From assembly GCA_963931865.1 (NCBI GenBank), contig OZ007508.1, positions 11,778,781 to 11,842,780 of the forward strand: a stretch of DNA of 64,000 bases. Reading direction: 5' to 3'. Below the pieces are notes generated by a model, which saw nothing but the letters and a program-made list of their open reading frames with translations, searched no databases and had not been told where the DNA came from. This stretch comes from Axinella damicornis (taxonomy: Eukaryota; Porifera; Demospongiae; Axinellida; Axinellidae). The position numbers and the translations under genes are program-made. The stretch's first letter is position 1, and every line of letters starts with the position of its first letter. Shown here piece after piece: positions 1-12,205 of this stretch.

Positions 1-970
1 AGGGATGGACTGCTCCTAGGATCTTAGTCTGATGCGTATCACAGCGGGTACAAGGGATGGACTGCTCCTAGGATCTTAGTCTGATACCACAGCTGCAAGT
101 GGGGGTACAAGGGATGGACTGAAACATCTATCGCAGCTGCAAGTGGGGGTACAAGGGATGGACTGCTCGGACCTTAGTCTGATACCACAGCTGCAAGTGG
201 GGGTACAAGGGATGGACTGAAACATCTACGTATCGCAGCTGCAAGTGGGGGTACAAGGGATGGACTGCTCCTAGGATCTTAGTCTGATGCGTACCACAGC
301 GGGTACAAGGGATGGACTGCTCCTAGGATCTTAGTCTGATACCACAGCTGCAAGTGGGGGTACAAGGGATGGACTGAAACATCTATCGCAGCTGCAAGTG
401 GGGGTACAAGGGATGGACTGCTCGGACCTTAGTCTGATACCACAGCTGCAAGTGGGGGTACAAGGGATGGACTGAAACATCTATCGCAGCTGCAAGTGGG
501 GGTACAAGGGATGGACTGCTCGGACCTTAGTCTGATACCACAGCTGCAAGTGGGGGTACAAGGGATGGACTGAAACATCTACATATCGCAGCTGCAAGTG
601 GGGGTACAAGGGATGGACTGCTCCTAGGATCTTAGTCTGATACCACAGCTGCAAGTGGGGGTACAAGGGATGGACTGCTCCTATAGGACCTTAGTCTGAT
701 ACCACAGCTGCAAGTGGGGGTACAAGGGATGGACTGCTCCTAGAATCTTAGTCTGATACCACAGCTGCAAGTGGGGGTACAAGGGATGGACTGCGCCTAG
801 GATCTTAGTCTGATACCACAGCTGCAAGTGGGGGTACAAGCTAAGGGAGGGACTGCTCCTAGGATCTTAGTCTGATACCACAGCTGCAAGTGGGGGTACA
901 AGGGATGGACTGCTCCTAGGATCTTAGTCTGATACCACAGCTGCAAGTGGGGGTACAAGGGAGGGAGGGA
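1..970. repeat. Intronic minisatellite, units of about 40-60 bp
   Basis: The array alternates two related units that share the core CAGCTGCAAGTGGGGGTACA. The longer unit carries CTCCTAGGATCTTAGTCTGA; the shorter carries a GAAACATCTA spacer. It lies in the DNAAF5 intron that follows the fourth coding exon, whose donor is at 981-980. The last unit runs almost into that donor. Read on the minus strand, each unit contains a pyrimidine-rich stretch ending in TTGCAG, which looks like a 3' splice site. Short reading frames here are repeat artefacts. Confidence 0.9.
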
Positions 971-981
971 CTGCTCCTAAC

Positions 982-3900
982 CTTGAGGCAAGCCACCCTC
1001 ACTCGGGAGTGCTGGTGGGTCATAGAGGTGAGCAAGGGCTTGGCCAGGGACTCTGACTGCTGGTGGAAGGTTGCAGGGATTGCTTCAGCCAACTTGATAC
1101 TGCAGCTGCAGCTCTCCTGGAGGCAGAATTAAGTTCATAGATAAATGCAGGAGGCATTGATTTAGTAAGACTGTACTCATTTTGATCGGCAAGAAGTCTG
1201 GTTGAAGCACGTTTGCTCAAATTGTGCAAAAAAAGTTCAACACCATGCATAGCTATATATTAGCAAGTAAATGCCACATTATGATCACATGACTCATCTA
1301 GATCATTCTTGGAGCAAAAACGTACGGCTCAAATTTTTACATCATCATAGGCCTGCCAGATTTGCACAAAGATTCTTCCATGGAAGGAAGTAAAAGCAGC
1401 TGGTCAATGGCACATTTGCATAAGTCTAAATAGAGCCCACCCCAAAATTTATGAGGGGGTTGGCAATCTGATTTTTTGGTTGCATGTAGGCCTTAGGGTA
1501 GTTAGTAAAGCCTCCAAGTTTGAAGCCTAAAGCATGTTTAGTTTGGCAGTTAGAGGTTAACCAGTTGAACATACATAACACGTGCTATGTAGGGTCACGG
1601 GGCTAGGTGGGCTCTATTTAGACTAATGCAAATGTACCCGGGGTATAACATATATACCACTCAGAGGATAAACGTGACATACATGTATCCTCCTTGTTGC
1701 ATATATAGACAACAAAATGTGGCTCTCTGTTTGGATTAGCTATACAGTGGTTTCCGTGCGTTCCTACCTTCTTGACTTCTGGGTAAGGGTCCAAGATGGT
1801 CCTCTGCAGGATGGAGACTGTGTCACTGAGGTATGGGGCTATGTTGCCAGAGCAGAGGTCCACAAAGGAGGAGAGGAGAGAGACGAGGGAGAGCCTCAGT
1901 TCTTCTGAGGGCTCGGTCACCTCCTGTGTTCCAAGACGAGCTACGAGCACGGGCATTATGAAGGGGAGGAATACCACAATGTCCTGCACTACAGGAGCAA
2001 AGCTGTGGGATGGGATGGAAGGAAATTAATTAACCAACTGCACCCCGTAGCAGCCAAATCAGCATGGAGAATACCCATAACAATCTATATAGGAGGTTCA
2101 ATATTAGGGGTTACATGTTCTTCTGCTTCTTGCAGTAGCAGGTAATGTGATAAAACAGTCAGACTCAGGAAACTATCATGTACATGTACATGCATACCAC
2201 CACTGGTACATGTTCAGCAAAAGGTTTGTGGTAAACTGTACATCTCATAACAAAGCAAACACACACACACACACATGCTAGATGATTCCCCTTACTCTGC
2301 CAAAATCCCCACTGCAAGTTCCCTACACTTTTCCACTGGGTCAGAGAGCACCTTGAGAAGGGGCTTTACCAGAAACTCCATCAGCCCATGCAGTACCTCC
2401 GGTGAGTGGGCGGGGCTCCTCCCCACCGTCTCCCGCCTCAAGCAATCCAAGGCTCTTCTCCGTGTCGTGCGGTTGTCATCTGAGAGGCAGTTCACATCAC
2501 GCTGGAGTTTCTGAAAGTGGGAGAAGTGAAACGTACAGGCCTGGATTAGTATCATTCCACTCACAACAAAATTGATCGACGGGGAAACGGTCCAGGGAGC
2601 TAGCCTCATACCTAGGCCCACACACAGGATGCACATGGGCCTGGGTACGAGGCTACCAGGGAACAAGGAAGCAGTGCACAAAATAATTTCTGTAATGAGA
2701 ACCAAAATCTAGGTCATCCCAATGATGATCCCATAATGACAGTGAGTTGGAAGACAAGAAGTTTGACTAGCGGCTATTTCGGCAGAGCGGCTAGCCTAAC
2801 TTTAAATTGTCCAAACCATTTTTGGAACTTGATAACTGGATAGCAGGCACTTAGTTGTCAGTGCTCCAGTTCAAAATGTTACCAAATGGGGTACAGGTTT
2901 GATGTACCACGCGATCCAAATCTTTGTCCTCGCCCTATAACAACAGATTATTGGTACATGTACATCACACCTGATCTTCCAGTTAACTCACTAATTCTGC
3001 CTACAGTGCGGAGATTGTATATCTCAGAGGATGGCTACCCCTAAAATGTTGTACCTATGGCTACAACAGGGGTCACAATCTGTACTGGCTCAAATATTGT
3101 CCATGGTCACACCAATTAAGCTTGGGACTTAATTTGACAGAAAGTTTGGCTGTATACAATCGGTGGACTGGACTACTGGACTCACACAAAATTCCATGAA
3201 ACACCCTTTTCAGTGAGAAGCTAAACGTCCTTACTCAGCCTATATATTCGTTCGCTAAAGTTCCTGTTGCGGCATCTCTCCTCGATTTCTGAGGTCAAAG
3301 GTAATGTGCATATTTCAACAAATGAGGTTGAACTATAGGCCTAGTCATGGATAACATGAGATTCTGTTTCTACACTTCAAGAAAGGTTTCTGCTGATACT
3401 AACTGCTCTTCTAAATTAGTCCTTCAAGCAGGCAGAGAATCCTAACTGGATGAAGTTTGAAGACGGTTCTCAAATGTGTGTGACCTCATAAGAAACAGTT
3501 GATACAAGTTATGCATGCTCAAAGCCGGTACAGAACCTACAACCATAGCTGGTTTTGTTGAAGCTCATTAAATATGCACGTGACCTTTGACCTCAGAAAT
3601 CGAGGAGAGATGCCGCAACAGCAAAGGGAGGAACTTAGCGAATCAATAGGCTGAGTAAGGACGTTTAACTTCTCACTGAAAAGGCGTTTCATGAATTTTG
3701 GGTGAGTCCAGTCCAGTAGTCCAGTCCACCAATCGTATACAGCCCATGATTTGTGTGACTTTCCAGTAAATAACACCGATTTCCATGGTATGTAAGATCA
3801 CCCACCACACAGTCCCAGCTGTGTAAGTACAATACTGGCATGTATGGTATGGGAGGACATTAATTTATTCTTGTGTGCTATCCACGTTGGCAGAAACACA

Positions 3901-4416
3901 CCTGTATTTACACAACCTCAAACAGCAAGCTAGGTACATGTATGAGTAGTTTGCAGCAGAGAACCACGCCATGACATACTGGGGGGACATCATCGCCATA
4001 GATCTATGATGTCACCGTCACCATGACACATCCATTTCAAGCAAATTGGTCTGGAGAAGCTCAACAATACCAGTGCATTACCCCCTGTACGCTATACAGC
4101 CCCCAACCCACCTAATCACTGTACAGTATACGGAGGGGCAACATGCATTCCAGGTTTGTTGACCACCAGACTTTCTCTTTTGAATGGTAGGGAGCTAGCT
4201 GGTGAGATCAACCCTAACTTTGGTCTGTCAAGCACACTTTGACCAGCATTTCTTCTGCAACCTGCTTGTACAGTACGAAAGAGTACGTTATACCATAGAT
4301 ATAAGACACACTTATATCTATGGTTATACCTACGGTGTGCTTCAAATAGAATACGTTAGCATTTCGGTCAAAAATCGACATACCTGGATTGTTTCCTCTA
4401 GAGTAGAGATCTCCAT
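982..4416 (-). CDS. DNAAF5: Dynein axonemal assembly factor 5 (HEAT-repeat protein), first four coding exons, partial
   Basis: This is a cytoplasmic HEAT-repeat factor that helps preassemble axonemal dynein arms. Coding exons in transcript order are 4416-4384, 2510-2296, 2002-1768 and 1116-982 (33, 215, 235 and 135 bp). All have GT-AG borders and the phases join cleanly (0, then a split GA|C codon, then 0, 0). The start ATG at 4416 follows an in-frame TAG nine codons upstream. Family signatures are DNRTTRRRALDCLRR and KPLLKVLSDPVEKCR in exon 2, EELRLSLVSLLSSFVDLC and DPYPEVKK in exon 3, and ESCSC with HQQSESL in exon 4. These match the N-terminal HEAT repeats of DNAAF5 from memory of the vertebrate protein. 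About 206 residues are present and the rest lies beyond the left edge. A motile-cilium gene fits a sponge with flagellated choanocytes. Confidence 0.88.
2601..2655. mobile_element. 55-bp hairpin MITE of the TAGCCTCG family
   Basis: Ends are TAGCCTCATACCTAGGCC and its near inverse complement ending GGTACGAGGCTA. Flanks are CCAGGGAGC (2592-2600) and CCAGGGAAC (2656-2664), a 9-bp target duplication with one mismatch. It lies in the second DNAAF5 intron region upstream of exon 2. Confidence 0.75.
3148..3744. mobile_element. Foldback element with about 175-bp inverted arms
   Basis: The left arm begins GGCTGTATACAATCGGTGG at 3148 and the right arm ends with its near-perfect inverse at 3744. Similarity continues inward through the AGGTCAAAGGT stretch to about 3320 on the left and from about 3560 on the right. 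The loop of about 240 bp has no convincing protein. It sits in the long first intron of DNAAF5. The remaining intron sequence (2656-3147 and 3745-4383) shows nothing recognisable. Confidence 0.7.
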
Positions 4417-4854
4417 CAAAAGCTGACCCCAGCTAGAGGTCTACTAGAGGCAATGACTTTCGTTGGATCGTCACATGGATGGTCACTGTCAATGTTGTCC
4501 ACGTTTTGAGCTGAACTCTGGTTGAACTTCCCGCGGCCCGCCAGCAGTATGCGCACGCCCCCTGAGGGGAATTCCCTTTCATCACGTGCCGAGACATGTG
4601 ACTTTTAATCTGCTCTCTTTGTAAAGGAAGAAAGCGATTCTGAGCCGTTGAACCTCGTCTACGGTGTATACCCGCAAGAAATTGATATCAAATACCGAAG
4701 AAAGTCAAACTGACCTATTAATCGACGGCGGAAGGAGTAGAAAGCGGTGCAAGCAGCAAGAAATCGACCTCTTCACAGACAGATCAAGTAGAAACGCCCA
4801 CCTGGTCCAAATTACGATTTGAGAAGTTGAACTTATAAACTTAAGCGATCGGTC
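4417..4854. promoter_or_regulatory. Head-to-head promoter region between DNAAF5 and SMIM30-like gene
   Basis: Only 438 bp separate the two divergent start codons. The middle (about 4530-4560) is locally GC-rich (CCCGCGGCCCGCC). No TATA box is placed plausibly for either gene. A shared bidirectional promoter is an inference from spacing and composition. An upstream SMIM30 intron or leader cannot be excluded. Confidence 0.5.
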
Positions 4855-5034
4855 ATGGAACGTCTGTACATTGCCCCGTTGTTGGTTGCCATTCTTGCGA
4901 TACTCACCCCTCCTGTGAGTGCACTGAATTTTGGTGTTGGTGATGGTCTTGCAATTGTCTTGTTTGTCATCCTGGGTATCATCGGAGTGTGTGCTCTCTT
5001 GGGCTACATTGCACGGAGACGGGCCAACAGCTAA
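4855..5034 (+). CDS. SMIM30: Small integral membrane protein 30-like, 59 residues
   Basis: A complete single-exon frame of 59 codons runs from ATG 4855 to TAA 5032-5034. It has a hydrophobic N-terminal segment ending LTPPVSA (residues 15-22, a plausible signal-peptide cleavage site). A short GVGDGL linker follows, then one transmembrane helix (about residues 32-52, IVLFVILGIIGVCALLGYIA), and a basic ARRRANS tail. This matches the layout of animal SMIM30: signal peptide, an acidic glycine stretch before the membrane helix, a GxCAxLG motif in the helix, and a short basic cytosolic tail. SMIM30 is an ER/Golgi-type microprotein in vertebrates. The function here is inferred from layout only. It is divergent to DNAAF5, and the nearest obvious poly(A) signal (AATAAA, 6067-6072) is about 1 kb downstream. 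Confidence 0.78.
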   Translation: MERLYIAPLLVAILAILTPPVSALNFGVGDGLAIVLFVILGIIGVCALLGYIARRRANS

Positions 5035-6142
5035 ACCGGTACTGCATTCGAACACCCTACGTGTAGTTACCTTACTGGTGTAATGTTGATCGATTGGAGG
5101 AATTTTACCCTATGAGAATAGTGTATTTTAATATTTTGTGTATCTGCTTCTGCATTGTATCTACTTCTGCATTGTCTCTTGTGTTCACACTGTGAAAACC
5201 TCTTGGCTATTTTGGGACCCTTTGACTGCATTCAATTGCATTTGAATACCCTGTCGAGGGGTGGTCACACCAAGTGACCACCGATTACATGCAGTACTTC
5301 GACCAGAGCTGCAACTTAATTTGCTGCAAGTGCATGGGGTCACAACCTGTAGCTGCACTAGCTGCACTGTTGATGATGACCCTAGCTGTGACTGTGGCAA
5401 AATCTGCTGTGACTGTTTGTATGGCGCACAGTATATTGCTGACATCGCAGGGTTGAGCATTATAGTATCTAACTGGAGATGTATGTCATCATCAAGTAAT
5501 TCCTCCTATCCGAGCAGCCGCAGTGGACTTAATTTCTAGAAGCTGCAGAGGTATTATAGGCCATGATGTCCAAAGTCCTTGCTGAGGACTTCCCTCCTCC
5601 AGTGCACAGCTAGGCGATCAAAAACTTGAGATTGTTCTTACTATTCACAAATCAGACATGCATCTACTGGGCCTGCTGCTTGACTCAAACATGTAAACAT
5701 TAGTCATGAACGTATAGAGTTTACATAAGTACTTGTTGTAATCAGCACCTGCTCTTCTTGTACCTGACCATTGTTCCCAAGCCTACATACGTGCCAGAGT
5801 ACAGCACACAGCTGAAGGTTATTTGCATATAAACACGTATCAAAGGAATGATACAAATCCATACACTAAATGGTACAGTAATTCAGCATGAGGCTCCAAA
5901 AAGGGGATGACATCATACACTAATGGTAATGTGATTCAGTTACACATGATTGTATATTCAACAGCTCGAGGATATGACATCATGCTGCATTTGACATGCG
6001 CACCAAAGGAGGATCCACCAATATATATATAGATGAGATGCTGTGGCCGCTCAATGAGATAAAATTAATAAACCCTGCATGATTGATTAGTCAGAGTTGA
6101 TTGGTGTCAGATCACTTGCCACACCCCTTCCAAATCCATGCC
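5035..6142. other. Intergenic space between convergent SMIM30-like and ANAPC2 genes
   Basis: It presumably contains the 3' UTRs of both genes. AATAAA on the plus strand at 6067-6072 could end the SMIM30-like transcript. Overlapping short frames at 5261-5539 on both strands lack homology I recognise or codon structure, and are not called. No transposon termini are evident. Confidence 0.5.
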
Positions 6143-9100
6143 TCACTGTCCCATCTTGGGAGCCAGTTGGTAAGCACCACCACTGTAGGTCAGCTGCTGC
6201 TCCCGAACCTTACAGTCGAGAAAGGCCTTGAGCTCAGCCGGGGAGCACTCCTTGCCCCCCGACGACCCCTGCATTGCAAACATTCTCAGCATTGTGTGGA
6301 TCCTGTCCAGAGGCAGCTTCCCCAAATTGGTCAGCATACCAACGATGTATGACCAGAATACCTGTTGGGGACAATTTGATTCATCTCCCGTTACATCACC
6401 ATGGGACACTCAGCATGATCGGGTTGTATGTTACCTGCAGTTCACTATCCTTTTGTTCCTTGGCCGAGGCCATCACTGACTCCTCCTCATCCTCCAAATC
6501 ACCTGTTAGAGGGATGGGGTGAAAGATAACATGCATGGGGAAGAGTGGGGGAGGATGAAAAGGGGAAAGTGCAAGGAGGGGGAAGACCGAGGGAAGATGG
6601 AAAGGGGGAAGAGATACAGACTGCTGGGAGGGTGAATAGAGGGGCGAGAAGGAAGGAGGGAGGGTGAATAGAGGGACGAGAAGGAAGGAGGGAGGGCGAA
6701 TACAGGGACGTGAAGGAAGGAGGGAGGGTGAATACAGGGACGTGAAGGAAGGAGGGAGGGTGAATACAGGGACGTGAAGGAAGGAGGGAGGGTGAATACA
6801 GGGTCGTGAAGGAAGGAGGGAGGGTGAAAAGCGGAAAGGGGAAGAGTGAAGGAGGATGCAAGCTGGACATACTTCCACCTGCACCCCTGGCTCCCTCCTG
6901 TTGCTCCTCTACAACAGTGAAGGTATCAGTCGGATGCTCCTTCAGCACACCCTGGCCCACCCAGAAGCCCAGGTGCCTCCGGATGACACTGGGCTGGGCC
7001 TCCAGAGCTCCGCTCAAGGTATCCACTGTCCACGTGCCTGTGTGTGTGCATACATACATGTGTGAGGGTGGATATGTGCATGGTGTGTGCATTCATGTGT
7101 GGCGTGCATATGTATGTGTGTGTGTGTGTGTGTGCACGTGTCTGGTGTGCATGTACGATGTGTATAGTGTGTGTGTGTGCATGCATGTGCGTGTATGCGT
7201 GCACATATGGCGTGCATGTATGATGTGTGGTATGTGTGCATGTGTGCGAGTGTGTGTGCAAGTGTGCGTGTACATCTGCGTACATATATGTGTGTGTGCA
7301 TGTGTGTGTGTCTATGATGGATGAACAGAGTGTGACCAGGCAGCTGTACTGAGTTTGGTTTGCTGCATGTGCACTCACTCTGGTCCTGGAAGTGGTGTAT
7401 GATGGCTGCTCTGATGGGAGACACACTCAAGGAGAGCTCTCTGTCTGCCAGCTCAAGCTCCACCTGTGGGGGAACAAGAGATCAAATGACACTAGCATCA
7501 TCTTGAGAAGGTGCGAGATAAGAACCTGAAGTCACGGAATAACAGTATACAGAATAACATGAGATGAAGCCCTTCCACTCTGCATACAGTGATTCAGTAT
7601 GTGATTCCACATGGGCCTTCAGCAGCTCATACATTCCTGCTCCATATTCTGATATCTGAATTTAGTACTTTGCAGTTCCATCTAACTTTGTACAGTGCTC
7701 TTATGAGAATCGGTAGCACTTACCTAGCCTCATTCCCAGGCCTTCTCACCCCAGCATTGGTTGCTTACAGTACTGCAAGCGACAAACGTTGTGCTGAAAA
7801 GGCCTGGCTACAAGGACTCAGCCTCATTCCCAGGCCCTCGGTAGCTCCAACCAGCTCGGTTACTGAGTGCCTGGGAACGAGGCTATTACCTACTGTGGCC
7901 TCGTACATTCCGAAGTTCTAAGTGACAAAGTCTGGTAGAGGCCTGGGAACAAGGCTAGCAACTGCCATTGTTTTGTTTGTGCGCTCCAGCAAAGGGTGAA
8001 ACAAGTGTCTTTGAGGGGTATGATATTTTTATGAGTAGAATATAGGGCATTACAGAGCGAGTGCATATACAGAGCATGGAGCTATAGTAAGCACATGACT
8101 TAGTGTGCAATCAGTTCCCAGGCCTCGTTCCCAGGCCTTCCACACCTCCAGTTTTTGATCGCTTGCAGTATGCAAAAACGGAGGGGGAAGGCCTGGGAAC
8201 GAGGCTAATATCACTGGGTATGTGCAAGACCTCAGCAAGTGTCCATCAATGTACTGGCTACAAGGACTTGCTCACTTCCACAAGGCCGAGGTGAGGCTTC
8301 CACTCCAGCGTCCTCAAGCCCTTCAGACTCTTGTACACCTGGCAGTAGCGGTCCAACCTCCTGGGTGGTGGGAGGTGGAGGGAAGGATGATGGGAGGAGG
8401 GAATACGGAGAAGGGAAGAGGGAGGAGAGGAGAGGGGTACATGTAGGAGAGGAGAGGGGGAGGAGGGGAGAAGTTGGAAGATGGGGAAGAAGGGGAGGGA
8501 GGAGGGAGAACGGCAACAAAAAGAGAAGACACAAAGAGGATTAGGACAGAGTGCTGGTTTCTTGTACACAAGTCTGAGTAGGAACTCGTTACCACAAGCA
8601 AACACACCACAGCATGGATTACATGTAGCTCTGCCTCAGGAGTACACACATAATGGGAGGTTCCTCTCATCTTTACATGCTATTGCAAGTACACAGGTAT
8701 GTATGTAGCACACATACATGATGTGGGCTCCTCTCATCATCACATGCTCTTGAGGTATACAGGTATGTATGTACATAGCACACACCCACTTTTGAAAGAG
8801 CTCTGGCAGCTTGAGTTTTTCCTCTCGGAATGTCGGCCAGAAGACGTGGGAGAGGATGAATGCACTCAGCTCCATCTCATCCTGCAGAACGTGTCACAGG
8901 GAGGGTGTGTACATGTGTATTGTCTGTGTGTGTCTGTGTGTGTGTGTGTGTGTGTGGATGACGTATAGCCTCGTCCCAGACCGTTCCTACCTCCAGCCCG
9001 TGATTGGACATTACAAGGTAGACACCCCCCGTGTGTCTACCATCTGTCTACCTGACATCACGTACTACATGTGACCAGATTCCCCAGGTCTTCCCCCTCC

Positions 9101-12100
9101 GTATTTGCATACTGCAAGTGATCAAAGAGTGGAGGTGGGAACGGCCTGGGAACACTGCTAGATGTTGTACGTGTGGGGGGAGGGGGGAACAAAAATATAG
9201 TTCCTAGGAGGTTTTCAAGTACAGACACATACACGCACGCACGCACACACACACACTCACACACGTACCCACACACCCACCCCACACCCACCTCCTCCTC
9301 CTCCTCTTTCTTCTCCTTTTTGAGCTGGGACAGTACGTGGGTATTTATCCTACGGGAGTCCACCATGTCTTTGATCATCACCTCACAGAAGTGGAGATTG
9401 CTCTCCCCAAATCTCAGCTTGAGCAGCTCAAGGTTACGCACCTAGGGGTTAAAGATCAAAAGGTCAAAGCTTGATCAGTGAGCAGTACCAGGAGCGCATG
9501 AGCCGCCGAAGGCGGCGAAGGAGCGTGCAACTCGCGAATACCCGTGAGTGCCATGTAAATACAAATCTGTAGTAGTAATGACTTCCATATTTGGAAAGCG
9601 GAAGCTCATTTAGACGTTGCGTGACGCCATACAGTGCACGTGACTCGTACTTAGCTTTGTACAGCATTGTTTTGACAGAGCCACCCGCAATGGCGAAGCG
9701 TACTCGTAAACATTGAGAGTGAGCTACCTCAAGCGAAGCGAGTTCGGTTTGAAGAAGGAACTCCACACCGATCCGAGGGTCGTGCTAGCTTGTAGCCTTC
9801 AGGAAGTATCTCCCCGCAACTTTCGTGTGCCAGGTGAAGGATTCTCCTATGCAGAGACGCGCTATCAAGCGGAGTATGACCGTGCTTAAGTTTGCAAGAG
9901 CGAAACAGGCAGGGAACCAGCGAGTGTCAGGACGCCCCTGAAGGCTTGCACGCCAATAAAACTGCCCCCAGAAAACTTATGACGTCCCGATCTATTTTCA
10001 AACGCGGAAGTACGCAACTAATTTGTATTTACATGGCCCTGAAGTTGCACGCTCCTTCGCCGCCTTCGGCGGCTCATGCGCTCCTGGCAGTACGCTATGT
10101 GCTGGTACCAACAACGATAGAATCAGTCCGTGATGCGGAAGAGTGTAACGTACAGTTATGTGCACTCCACCAAGATAAGTTAGTGGAAATTATCCCATGA
10201 TTATAGAAGAGGATATTCTGGAGCAATTCGATAGACAGACAATAGCCCCACCCCCTTTCTTCCAAGCCTCAAGACTGCTTGCACTAGACACACTCAGTTC
10301 AAGTCATGAATGAACAATTTCATTTCCTGTCTGGTGGCTGAATGCAGCTCGACCTCTGAATGGTTGACTCATAGCTGAATATGGCCTGTTTAATGGGGAA
10401 GCAAATAATTTTAAATTGGAGCCATTTAATGATTTTCATGAGGCTGTTTGTGTCAGACTGTGTCAAGTATAACTTGCAACCAAGATTAGCCACAGTTGGC
10501 TTCTCAGGTACCAACGGCACAGACACATCCTCCAACAAACAGAATAATACCAGATAGGATGTTAATGATATTCATGATCTACAAAATAAGACAGATTACG
10601 GCCCTCGTCGCAGTCACGGTCAGGGTATGGTTGGACAGAGGTTCAGTGCTCAGTTCAGCTATAGCTTGCTTATCTCTCCCAACACTTTGCGGCTGTACAG
10701 GGTCTTGGAATGGGTGGGGGCTACCTCAGCTACACATACCTCTCTTGAGATGTCATAGTTGAGAGACTGCAGCAGTCTGTCCGCAAGCAGGTTGCGATAC
10801 TCATTCACAAACATCTCGCGACTGCCATAGATGTTCACCAGAAGGCTAAAAGGTAAGGTAAGGTGTTTAATTTTTTACCTCCAGCGCTTTCAGCCTAAGG
10901 CTGGTCTCCCAAGGGGAGGAGGGGCAAAGAAAGCACATTACAAGTGAAGCAACAGGTGGGATTCGAACCAGGGACTTTTGGTCCACAGTCCAATGCTTTG
11001 ACCACTTGGCCACAAGTCACTCACGGTTACAAGCAAGGCAGGTGCAGACAACAGTACATTGATGGACGCATGGCTATTTCCGCACAAACTGCAACATCTC
11101 TTTTGTACTCAACAGGGACAGTCGGCCTGCCCACCCCTGGAGCCCTGTTCTCAGGCCACTCCCCCTTCTGACTTCGAAGAGAGGGGTGACCTGGAAATGC
11201 CTAGGAACCGCAACAATGGAAAAATTAATGTTGCTGCCGCTCTATAGAGTTTTACAGAATGATGCCATGGTTATTATGACACTGAGTAAGCTTTGTCAAC
11301 CCAAATTGATAACTGGACTTAATTCTTAATTATCGTTCCACCACCCAGTGGCACACCTTGGTGAGGATATCTAACACCAATACTCAGCTACTTCTTGCTG
11401 CATACCTGATGATATCTGATGTCTGCCTGCTTTTAGAGGTCTTGGCTAGAGAAATGAGGAAGATTCTTCACATAACAAACTATCAATGTGCACATGTAGA
11501 ACCCCTTACTCTTCCTCCCCACCTCTCTCCCTCCTCCTCCCCCTCCCTCCCTCCCTCCCTCCCTCCCTCCCTCCCTCTTTCCCTCCCTCTCTCTTTCCCT
11601 TCTTCTCTCACTTCCTCCCCACTCTCTTCCCTTCCCCCCCTCCTCTCTTGCTTCCTCTTTCCCTCCTTCCCTCCTTGACTCACTCGGGTCAGCATCCACC
11701 GGGTCAGGTTTCCATGCATCAAAATCCTGATCCTCTCCGTCACTCTCTTCACTCAGGTCCACGAGCACAGGCTCACCACTTACCAGTTCCTGGATGGGAG
11801 TAAGGAGTTATGATGGATGCAGGATAGCCTCGTTCCCAGGCCTTCTCACCCCAGCATTTGTCGCTTGCAGTACTAGTACTGCAAGCGACAAATGCTGGGG
11901 TGAGAAGGCCTTGGAACAAGGCTAGATGCAGGAGACAACTGACACAACAGAAAGGTAGGATAGACAGGTACAGTGGAACCCCTCCTAAATGACACCTTGG
12001 TTACCTGATCAAGTCTCTGTCTCAGACGAAACCAACCCCAGCGTGGGTTGCTTTAGTATCGTGCATTATACAAATGTATATACTGGAAGCGATATACACG

Positions 12101-12174
12101 CTGGATGAAAGGTTTGGGAACGAGATTGGTCCTTTGGGAATGAGGACACCAATCTGGGCACATTGTGTATGTGT

Positions 12175-12205
<31 letters not shown>

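Noticed and set aside
1..970. Direct repeats reminiscent of a CRISPR array
   Set aside because: Units vary in length, spacers are not unique, the context is an animal gene intron, and no cas-like genes exist.
6499..7463. Long Pro/Ser-rich and His/Thr-rich frames overlapping ANAPC2 exons
   Set aside because: They arise from GGGAGG and TG repeats. The real exons lie in other segments with proper splice sites.
10930..11025. Functional tRNA gene on the minus strand
   Set aside because: Box A and B words are present, but the stem structure is not convincing and an unrelated body plus short-repeat tail follow, as in SINEs.
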